The notes below the pieces were generated by a model. That model saw only the letters and a list, made by a program, of their open reading frames with translations. It made no database searches and was not told the origin of the DNA. From Parasulfuritortus cantonensis (GTDB taxonomy: Bacteria; Pseudomonadota; Gammaproteobacteria; Burkholderiales; Thiobacillaceae), in the NCBI RefSeq assembly GCF_004337445.1, contig NZ_SJZB01000052.1, forward strand, positions 1 through 52,566: a DNA stretch of 52,566 nucleotides, read 5' to 3'. Made by a program: the position numbers and the translations under genes. Position 1 is the stretch's first letter. The number at the start of each line of letters is the position of its first letter. Of this stretch, positions 46,293-52,566 are shown in pieces.

Positions 46293-46703
46293 TTAGTCAC
46301 CGACATAGACAAGTTTGAGCTTTTCTTCCCGAGCACGCTTTATAAGCCCGAGTAGGTTTTCGATTAAGGCAACCAGCTTGCCTTTTTCTATTACTCTTTT
46401 ATCCTCGGTCTCCCGACATATTGTTGTGGACGACCAGCCGACCAACACGGGCCATGACGCCGGGCGTGCTTGAATATCAAGAAGTGCCATATGAAGTTCA
46501 TCTTCAAGTCGTTCGAGCTGGTAACCGCTGATTTCGGCGCCACCGTATAGATCAATTAGCTCATGACGACGATCTATATTCGCACTCTCAAAGTATCGGT
46601 ATAAGAACCAGTAGTAGCCATCGCTTTGAAGCGAAAGTTCAATGGGGAGACGCTTTGCATCAAGCGCTTCGTATGAGGATGCAAGATAAAGATCAGCAGC
46701 CAC
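46293..46703 (-). CDS. cassette-borne hypothetical protein
   Basis: A 136-residue soluble acidic protein with a GTG start, in the first cassette of the array. Segments include GYYWFLYRYFESANIDRR and LIDLYGGAEISG. No family recognised. Confidence 0.65.
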   Translation of the reverse strand: MAADLYLASSYEALDAKRLPIELSLQSDGYYWFLYRYFESANIDRRHELIDLYGGAEISGYQLERLEDELHMALLDIQARPASWPVLVGWSSTTICRETEDKRVIEKGKLVALIENLLGLIKRAREEKLKLVYVGD

Positions 46704-46717
46704 GATGGTTCTCTGAC

Positions 46718-46724
46718 GCCCAAC
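46718..46724. other. terminal core site of the array
   Basis: A perfect GCCCAAC (GTTGGGC on the minus strand) just upstream of the first cassette, without a second attC half. It could be an attI-type or truncated site. No integrase gene follows. Confidence 0.55.
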
Positions 46725-46743
46725 GTGTAGTAGACACCACTTC

Positions 46744-46850
46744 CATATCTAGGAACATTTCCAAATATGGGCGGTTATGGCTACATCTATGCATGAAGTT
46801 GCCAAATATGGACATGGGTAAATATAGGCATTGCCATATCTGGATATGTC
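46744..46850. repeat. A/T-rich CCAWATMTGG-type repeats at the array edge
   Basis: CCATATCTAGG (46745), CCAAATATGG (46761), CCAAATATGG (46802) and CCATATCTGG (46832) occur in an A/T-rich patch beside the terminal core site. They could be a regulatory or recombinase-binding region. Confidence 0.45.
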
Positions 46851-47241
46851 ATTTCCGTATCTTCCTGATCCGGCCGTGCAGGCCGAGTTGTCGGGCGGTG
46901 GCGTAGGGAAGGAGCCACACCTTCCGGTCTTGGTCCCACTTGGCGCCGGCCTGTTTGACGCGCTGTCGAAGCTCCGTTTCCCCGTAGGCGACCGTCAGTG
47001 CCACCGTTGTGTCGTCCGCGGTCCCGCCCGGTGTCGGCAGGGCCGGCAGATGTCTCTCGTCGACGATGATTTCGACGGTGGTGTAACGCATGGCGGTTTC
47101 CGGGTGCAACCGGTAACGGACGCAGACCAGGGCGTCGGCGAACTGGCGCAGGTAGCGCTTGGTGCCGGGTTGGCCGGGAGCGAGCTTCTTGCTGACGCGG
47201 GCCAGATGTATCGGCCGGCCCGGTGGCGGTTCGGAGGTCAT
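46849..47241 (-). CDS. conserved hypothetical protein
   Basis: A 130-residue basic protein. The part RYLRQFADALVCVRYRLHPETAMRY with TTVEIIVDE and KWDQDRKVWLLPY looks conserved and may bind nucleic acid, but I cannot name the family. The frame is open further upstream; the ATG at 47241 was chosen as the first with a sensible N-terminus. Confidence 0.65.
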   Translation of the reverse strand: MTSEPPPGRPIHLARVSKKLAPGQPGTKRYLRQFADALVCVRYRLHPETAMRYTTVEIIVDERHLPALPTPGGTADDTTVALTVAYGETELRQRVKQAGAKWDQDRKVWLLPYATARQLGLHGRIRKIRK

Positions 47242-47539
47242 GCGGTTTCCCTGTCTCTGCGCTTGCCTCGAAAGCCTTCGTTTCGCCGCCTTGTCCCGGT
47301 GGAAGGCCGGGTTGGATCGACGGGCTGGCTTCCCGCCTGCACGGGAACGGCCGGATTTTCGAGGTGCCCTTGTACGTTTTCGGCCATTCTGGCACTTGCC
47401 CGTTGTCGCGACAAGCGGCCGGCCTGCGCTTCGGGAGGAAGCCGGGGAGATTGGCTTGTGGGGGCTGAATGCCGATGTCGGGTGCGCCCAGGCGATACTC
47501 GTGGCCGCACTGGCGCCGGCCTTCCGGCAGGGCTCGGCG
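47242..47539. other. intergenic region with REP-like palindrome
   Basis: About 300 bases without a gene. It contains TTCCCG-CCTGCA-CGGGAA (47330-47347), a REP-like element, and the 12-bp palindrome TTGTCGCGACAA (47403-47414), a possible protein-binding site. Nothing else was recognised. Confidence 0.4.
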
Positions 47540-48231
47540 TTACCAGTTGGCCAGGTTGCGCATGACGTCGTAGAAACGGATGCCCTGCCAGAGGGTGGAA
47601 ATCCCGAGGGCGATGACGAACACGGCGGCGCCGCGCAGCAGCCAGCCGCGCGCTTTTGCGCCCAGGCGGCCGAACAGGTAGCTGGCGCTGAGCATGGAGG
47701 GCAGGGTGCCGGCCCGAAGGCGAGCATGAGCAGGCCGCCGTGCAGCGGCGTGGCCGCCGTGGTGGCCTGGACCGCCATGGCCATGGTCATGGAACAGGGC
47801 ATGAGGCCGTTCAGGGCACCGCCGATGGCGGCCCCGAGCACCGGGCCGCGCTTGCTGGCGCCGGCGAACTGGCGGCCGATCCAGGCGACCGGGGCGAAGG
47901 CGAAGGTATTGCGGATGGGCGACAGGCCGATCAGGTCGAGGCCGAGCAGGATGACCAGCAGGCCGGCGGCGATCTGCAACAGGCCCTGGATCTTGCCGAA
48001 CAGGCCGGACTGGGCCAGCACCGTGCCCAGGCTGGCGGCGATCAGGCCGATGGTCGCGTAGACCATGATGCGGCCCAGGTGATAGGCGATATAGGGCCGG
48101 TAGCCGTGCGCGCCCAGGCGCATGAAGAAGCTGGATACCAGGCTGCCGCACATGCCCAGGCAGTGGCCGCTGCCCAGGATGCCGGTCATGAAGGCCAGCC
48201 AGTAGTACGAGTTGGGCCCGGCCGCCTCCAT
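47540..48231 (-). CDS. TauE/SafE-like membrane protein (COG2836 type), frameshifted
   Basis: A membrane protein of about 230 residues if repaired, of the group found beside copper and cytochrome-oxidase genes. It has GSGHCLGMCGSLVS, then YHLGRIMVYATIGLIAASLG and GLMPCSMTMAMAV. One base appears missing near 47713: after LLMLAFG the rest (GTLPSMLSASYLFGRLG, ending LANW) is in another frame, and GTLPSML is the expected motif. It follows the Cu-ATPase by six bases and probably helps copper delivery. Confidence 0.85.
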
Positions 48232-48237
48232 CCCGCC

Positions 48238-50688
48238 TCAGTCGCGCTGCAGGCGCAGCGAGTTCGTGACCACCGACACCGAGCTCATGGCCATGGCCGC
48301 CGAGGCGATCATGGGGGTGAGGCGGCCGGCGGCGGCGAACGGGATGGCGACGACGTTGTAGCCCAGGGCCCAGAACAGGTTCTGGCGGATGACGGCCATG
48401 GTCCGGCGCGACAGCTCGACGGCGGCGGCGACGCGCGCGATGTCGCCGCCCACCAGGGTGACGTCGGCGGTCTCCAGGGCGATGTCCGCACCGCTGCCGA
48501 TGGCGAAGCCGACGTCGGCGGCGGCCAGGGCCGGGGCGTCGTTGATGCCGTCGCCGATCATACCCACCAGTTCGCCCTGCGCCTGCAGGTCGCGCACGAT
48601 GGCCAGCTTGTCGGCCGGGGTGGCGCGGGCGGCGACGCGTTCGATGCCGACCAGGTCGGCGATGTGATGGGCGGCCGCCTCGACGTCGCCGGTGGCCATC
48701 ACCGTGGTGATGCCGAGTTCGTGCAGCAGGGCGATGGCTTCGCGCGCCCCCGCGCGCGGACGGTCGGCGACGGCCAGCAGGGCCACCGCACGGCCGGCCA
48801 GGGCGACGAACACCGGCGTCTTGCCCTGGCCGGCATAGGTTTCGGCCGTCTCGGCCAAATGGCCGGCGCCGACGCCGTTCTCCTTCAGCCACTCCTGGTT
48901 GCCGATCAGCACGGCCTGGCCGGCGCAGCGGGCGCGCACGCCGCGCCCGGCCACGGCCTCGAAGTCGTCGGTGCCAACGGCGTTGGCGGCGCCGCGCTCG
49001 CGCGCATAGGCGGCGATGGCGCGGGCCAGGAAGTGCTCGGAGCCGCGTTCGGCGGCGCCCACCAGGGCCAGCAGCTCGGGGTCGGCGAGGTCGGACTGGT
49101 TGACGAAATCGGTGACCGCGGGCTTGCCCTCGGTGATGGTGCCGGTCTTGTCGAACACCACGGTGGTGAGCTTGGCCGCCGTCTCCAGGGCCTCGCCGTT
49201 GCGGATGTAGACGCCGCGCCGGGCGGCCTGACCGGTGCCCACCATGATGGCGGTCGGGGTGGCGAGGCCGAGGGCGCAGGGGCAGGCGATCAGGAGTACG
49301 GCGACCGCGTTGGTGAAGGCGCAGGCGAGCGGATGCCCGGCCAGGCGCCAGCCGGCGAAGGTGAGGGCGGCGGTGCCGGCCACGGCGGGCACGAAGCGGG
49401 CCGAGATGCGGTCGGCCAGCTTCTGCACCGGCAGCTTGGCACCCTGGGCGTGGTCCACCATGTGGACGATGCCGGCCAGCACGGTGTCCGGGCCGGTGGC
49501 CGTGACGCGCAGGGTGAAGCTGCCCATGCCGTTCAGGCAGCCGCCGATCAGCCGGTCGCCGGGGGCCTTGGCCACCGGCAGGGATTCGCCGGTGACCAGG
49601 GCCTCGTCCACGGCGGAGCGGCCGTCCACCAGCTCGCCGTCGGTCGGGATGCGCTCGCCCGGGCGCACGCGCAGCAGGTCGCCCACCTGCACGTCGTCGA
49701 TGGCGACGGTGACTTCGCGCCCGTCACGAATGAGGGTGGCGGTGTCCGGCTGCAGTTCGATCAGCTTGCGGATGGCCTCGCTGGCCTTGCCCTTGGCCTT
49801 TTCTTCCCAGTAGCGGCCGAGCAGGACGAAGGCCAGGATGCTGGCCGCGGCCTCGAAGTAGACGTAGTTGCGCAGCCGGAACAGGCCGGGGACGCTGTAC
49901 AGGTAGGCCGAGCCGGCGCCCAGGGCGATCAGGCTGTCCATGTTGGCGGCGCGCTGCCCGGCCAGCCGCCAGGCCTTCTTGAAAATCTCGGCGCCGGGCC
50001 CGGCCAGGACCGCCGTGGTGAGGGCGAACTCGACCGCGCGCAGGAGCGGCGAGCGGTGCATGAGCATGCCCAGGGCGGCCACCGGCACGGCCAGCAGGGC
50101 GGCGTCGCGCACCCGGCGCTTGGCCAGGGCCAGCTGTTCCCGTTCCCGCTCCACGACCAGGCGGCGCTGCGCCAGGGTGTCCATGGCGCGCGCCGTGTAG
50201 CCGAGCCCGGCGACCACGGCGGCGACCTCGTCGCGGCCCAGGCGGCCGGTCACGCTGGCGGTGCCGGCGGCGAAGTTGACCGTGGCCTTGCCGACGCGCG
50301 GGTCGCGGTTCAGCTTCATCTCGATGAGCAGGGCGCAGGAGGCGCAGGTCATGCCCTCGACGGCGACGTCGCATTGCCCGGCCGGGAGGTCCGCCTGGCC
50401 GGCGGGTTCGGCGGCGCCCGGGGCCGTCCTGGTCTTGGCCGCCAGGTGGCCGAGCAGGAGATCGAGGGTGGCGAGCAGACGGGCTTCCGGCAGTTTCGCC
50501 GGGTCGTAGTGCACCGCGACCGAGCCGATCGGCGCCACCGAGCGCACGGCCTTGATCTCGGGCCGCTTCCTGAGCAGGATTTCGAGCAGGTAGCAGGCCT
50601 CCTGGTCCTTGGCCAGGATGGGCGAGACGATGCGCAGGCGCCGGCGCAGCCGATGCGCCACCTCGAAGCGGGCCGGCGCGTCGGTCAT
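48238..50688 (-). CDS. copper-translocating P1B-type ATPase
   Basis: An 816-residue heavy-metal ATPase, probably Cu(+). Residues 5-85 form a degenerate HMA-like domain, followed by a true HMA domain with GMTCASC (112-118). Then come the TGES loop (366-369), the metal-site CPC (469-471), the phosphorylation motif DKTGT (513-517) and GDGINDAPAL near the C-terminus; the last helix has MAMSSVSVVTNSLRL. The ATG overlaps the previous gene as ATGA. Neighbours suggest export to a periplasmic copper enzyme rather than simple resistance. Confidence 0.92.
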   Translation of the reverse strand: MTDAPARFEVAHRLRRRLRIVSPILAKDQEACYLLEILLRKRPEIKAVRSVAPIGSVAVHYDPAKLPEARLLATLDLLLGHLAAKTRTAPGAAEPAGQADLPAGQCDVAVEGMTCASCALLIEMKLNRDPRVGKATVNFAAGTASVTGRLGRDEVAAVVAGLGYTARAMDTLAQRRLVVEREREQLALAKRRVRDAALLAVPVAALGMLMHRSPLLRAVEFALTTAVLAGPGAEIFKKAWRLAGQRAANMDSLIALGAGSAYLYSVPGLFRLRNYVYFEAAASILAFVLLGRYWEEKAKGKASEAIRKLIELQPDTATLIRDGREVTVAIDDVQVGDLLRVRPGERIPTDGELVDGRSAVDEALVTGESLPVAKAPGDRLIGGCLNGMGSFTLRVTATGPDTVLAGIVHMVDHAQGAKLPVQKLADRISARFVPAVAGTAALTFAGWRLAGHPLACAFTNAVAVLLIACPCALGLATPTAIMVGTGQAARRGVYIRNGEALETAAKLTTVVFDKTGTITEGKPAVTDFVNQSDLADPELLALVGAAERGSEHFLARAIAAYARERGAANAVGTDDFEAVAGRGVRARCAGQAVLIGNQEWLKENGVGAGHLAETAETYAGQGKTPVFVALAGRAVALLAVADRPRAGAREAIALLHELGITTVMATGDVEAAAHHIADLVGIERVAARATPADKLAIVRDLQAQGELVGMIGDGINDAPALAAADVGFAIGSGADIALETADVTLVGGDIARVAAAVELSRRTMAVIRQNLFWALGYNVVAIPFAAAGRLTPMIASAAMAMSSVSVVTNSLRLQRD

Positions 50689-51308
50689 TGCTTCTTGGCG
50701 GCCTGCTTGCGCGAGCGCACCAGCAGGAAGACCAGGTAGAAGGTGCTCAGCCAGGCGTTCCGGTACTTGATCGGCGACTTGAGCCACTTCTGGGTGATCA
50801 GGTCCCAATGCACCTTGATCAGGTAGAAGGTCACCAGGTCGTTCATGAAGCCGAGGATGGCGCGCTCGGAGAAGATGCCCTGCATCTGCGGGTGGTAGGC
50901 GATGACGTCCTTCATCAGCCTGGCCTTGAAGCGCCATTCCGCCAGCCAGGTCTTCGCGCGCTCGGACTGGCGCTTGAGCCAGGGGCGCGGATCGGCGGCG
51001 CGCAGGCGGCCGGCCACGCCGGGCTTGCCGGGCGCCGCGCCGGCCAGGCCGCCGAGCAGGCCGTGCAGGGCGCGGGCGACGTCGCCCAGGTCGCAGGCGT
51101 GGCGGTCGTAGAACACCGACAGCTTGGCCTGGCGCCGGTACAGGGTGACGCGATAGACGCCGTCCAGGCCGCGCAGGCCGTCCTCGATGGCGGTGGCGTG
51201 GGGTTCCTCGCACAGCGCCGCGGGCAGACCGAAGCGCACGTGGCCGTCGCCCCGGTAGCGCACGACGACCTGGCGGGCGAGGCTGTCCGGACTCGGGAGC
51301 TCAGTCAT
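50685..51308 (-). CDS. HMA-like membrane-associated protein
   Basis: A 207-residue protein. Residues 10-75 resemble a degenerate HMA domain lacking CxxC (GVYRVTLYRRQAKLSVFYD), then a basic linker and a hydrophobic C-terminus (FMNDLVTFYLIKVHWDLITQ, STFYLVFLLV). It overlaps the ATPase start by four bases. It may help load or regulate the pump; this is inference. Confidence 0.75.
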   Translation of the reverse strand: MTELPSPDSLARQVVVRYRGDGHVRFGLPAALCEEPHATAIEDGLRGLDGVYRVTLYRRQAKLSVFYDRHACDLGDVARALHGLLGGLAGAAPGKPGVAGRLRAADPRPWLKRQSERAKTWLAEWRFKARLMKDVIAYHPQMQGIFSERAILGFMNDLVTFYLIKVHWDLITQKWLKSPIKYRNAWLSTFYLVFLLVRSRKQAAKKQ

Positions 51309-51339
51309 CTGGCCGCTCTCCTAGGTGGGTCCCGGATAC

Positions 51340-51678
51340 TCAGCCCTGGGCGTCGCCGCCCGGCTGGGCTTCCTTCTCCTTGGCCTCCTCGACCAGGTCG
51401 GCCAGGTTCTCCTTCTGCTGGAGCAGGAAGTCCTTGCCCATGCCGCTGGCCTTGGAGAGCATCTGGACGAGTTCGTCCTGGTGCTTGTGGATGTAGTAGC
51501 CGGCGGCGATGCCGGCCGCCAGCATGACCAGCGGATGGCGGAACAGGCCGCCCAGCAGGCCGCGCCCGGCGACGTAGCCGGTGGCCGCCATCATCATGCC
51601 CTGGGCGGGGCCCATCGGCTGGCCCTGGCCCATCATGTTGGGCATGTTCTTCATGGCCTCGTCCATCATTCCGTTCAT
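51340..51678 (-). CDS. Met-rich N-terminus, small membrane protein
   Basis: A 112-residue protein. Residues 1-31 are rich in methionine (MNGMMDEAMKNMPNMMGQG, then QGMMMAA), suggesting Cu(I) binding. Hydrophobic segments occupy about 30-60, followed by a Lys/Glu-rich tail. It lies in the copper cluster. Function inferred only. Confidence 0.7.
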   Translation of the reverse strand: MNGMMDEAMKNMPNMMGQGQPMGPAQGMMMAATGYVAGRGLLGGLFRHPLVMLAAGIAAGYYIHKHQDELVQMLSKASGMGKDFLLQQKENLADLVEEAKEKEAQPGGDAQG

Positions 51679-51725
51679 GTTTTGCTCCTTGGCAAAGGTG
51701 TGGGACTCGATCTCGTGGGCGGCGC

Positions 51726-51923
51726 TCAGGCCGTCTTGTTCGGTGGTTCGTCGGCCGGCGCGGAATCGCCGGGCGCCTCCCGCAGCTCGGATTCGTGCAG
51801 CATGCGGTAGATGCCCAGGCAGCCGTCACAACAGAATTTTAGCGTCTTGCCGCCGGCCTGCAGGCAAAACGGACGCGCGCCGACGTCCAGTCCGCACAGG
51901 TCGCAGGCGCGCTCGTCGCTCAT
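51726..51923 (-). CDS. Cys-rich metal-binding protein (TRASH-like)
   Basis: A 65-residue protein with C-x2-C at CDLC, then CLQAGG and FCCDGC, similar to the metal-binding leader domain found at the N-terminus of some heavy-metal ATPases. Here it is a separate gene. Its start overlaps the TlpA-like stop as ATGA. Confidence 0.75.
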   Translation of the reverse strand: MSDERACDLCGLDVGARPFCLQAGGKTLKFCCDGCLGIYRMLHESELREAPGDSAPADEPPNKTA

Positions 51924-52414
51924 TGCAATAGGGCACCGGCCAGGCGGCTGAAGGTGGCGGCGTCCGCCTCGCCCACCGCCTTGGCCTTGATGACGCCGTC
52001 GGCGCCGACGAAATAGGTGGTCGGCAGGCCGATGACGCCGTAGCGCCGGGTGATCTCGGCCTGTTCGTCGAGCAGGGCCGGGTAGTGGATGGCGAGCCGG
52101 GTGATGAAGGCGCTCGCGGTGGCGTGGTCCTGGCCGACGTTGACCGCCAGCACTTCCAGGCCCTTGGCGTGCAGGGGCGGGTAGACCTTGTCGATGTCCT
52201 GCATCTCGCCTTCGCAGTACGGGCACCAGTCGGCCCAGAAGCGGATCACCACCGGCTTGCCCTTGAAGTCGTCCGGATAGCGCACCGGGCTGCCGTCGAG
52301 GCGCACGGTCGCGAAGGCCGGCGCCGGCATGCCGGTGTTGAGCTTGGGGGCGTTGCCGTCGCCGCAGGCGGCGAGCAGGAGGGCGGCGAACAGGGCGAGC
52401 AGGGTACGGAACAT
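51920..52414 (-). CDS. TlpA-like thioredoxin lipoprotein
   Basis: A 164-residue lipoprotein with a signal ending in the lipobox LAAC and a thioredoxin fold with WCPYC in VIRFWADWCPYCEGEM. The cis-Pro region is GLPTTYFV. TlpA/ResA-like proteins reduce disulfides in cytochrome c or Cu-site maturation, which fits the copper cluster. It overlaps the next gene by four bases. Confidence 0.87.
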   Translation of the reverse strand: MFRTLLALFAALLLAACGDGNAPKLNTGMPAPAFATVRLDGSPVRYPDDFKGKPVVIRFWADWCPYCEGEMQDIDKVYPPLHAKGLEVLAVNVGQDHATASAFITRLAIHYPALLDEQAEITRRYGVIGLPTTYFVGADGVIKAKAVGEADAATFSRLAGALLQ

Positions 52415-52415
52415 G

Positions 52416-52566
52416 TCAGCCTTCTAGGAGGATCAGTCTGGACTGCCAGATCATGTAGGTGGCCAGCGCGCCGAACAGGGCGAAGCCGGCGGCCGCGAAC
52501 CAGGCCAGTTTACGCGATACCGCCGGGGCGATGGCGGCCAGGCTGGCGATGCGCGCGCACGGCCGC
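52416..52566 (-). CDS. membrane protein, 3' end
   Basis: The last 49 codons of a gene that begins beyond the right edge. The hydrophobic stretch (WFAAAGFALFGALATYMIW) and a short tail (RLILLEG) indicate a membrane protein. The stop is two bases before the TlpA-like start, so it heads the copper cluster here. Confidence 0.6.
   Translation of the reverse strand, partial: RPCARIASLAAIAPAVSRKLAWFAAAGFALFGALATYMIWQSRLILLEG

Noticed and set aside
46849..52566. Integron integrase gene beside the array
   Set aside because: The first genes to the right encode a small hypothetical protein and copper functions; no tyrosine-recombinase motif was seen.

Overview
The window is a GC-rich bacterial chromosome segment. 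The gene set (PEP-CTERM protein, CowN, SulP transporter, DsrE-like and SoxW-like sulfur proteins, NosL, class Ia ribonucleotide reductase with NrdR boxes, TlpA and Cu-ATPase genes) fits a metabolically versatile betaproteobacterium that probably fixes nitrogen and oxidises sulfur or denitrifies. That lineage call is inference from gene content; no rRNA or tRNA gene was seen.

Layout. 1-20522 is core-like and GC-rich: a cheD/HDOD/yceH operon on the minus strand, methyltransferase-PsiE, gabD, a PEP-CTERM protein, SulP, archease, a DsrE-like protein, a DUF2235 hydrolase with a membrane partner, an AI-2E transporter overlapping cowN, a 5'-nucleotidase, a helix-hairpin-helix protein, bcp, a TonB-like protein, an M18 aminopeptidase and a double-thioredoxin protein. 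20523-27700 is a degraded mobile island: a ParA/TraL-like ATPase flanked by a palindrome and a CCAGAT repeat field, a gene remnant cut by an IS5-type element, a CoiA-like nuclease, a membrane zinc-ribbon protein, and an IS3 element bordered by two unrelated gene tails. 27783-35544 returns to core: nrdB, a TPR protein, nrdA, two NrdR boxes, purU and an ATP-grasp-like protein. 35589-39588 holds small secreted, lipoprotein and orphan genes, including nosL.

39656-46850 is the most unusual region. After an IS5 element comes an integron cassette array read on the minus strand, with seven attC-like sites and one terminal core site but no integrase in the window (a CALIN-type array). An IS110-family element sits exactly in the GCCTAAC core of one attC. 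Its left non-coding end folds on paper like a bridge RNA whose target loop carries guides matching the attC core, and the transposase stop codon is completed by target DNA.

46849-52566 is core again: a small hypothetical gene, a TauE/SafE-like protein, a Cu-type P1B ATPase, an HMA-like membrane protein, a Met-rich protein, a Cys-rich metal-binding protein and a TlpA-like lipoprotein. Several are joined by ATGA overlaps, suggesting a copper-handling operon.

Three genes (nrdB, the TPR gene, TauE/SafE) each carry one apparent single-base loss in a short G or C run. Because nrdB is normally essential, base-call errors are a likely explanation.
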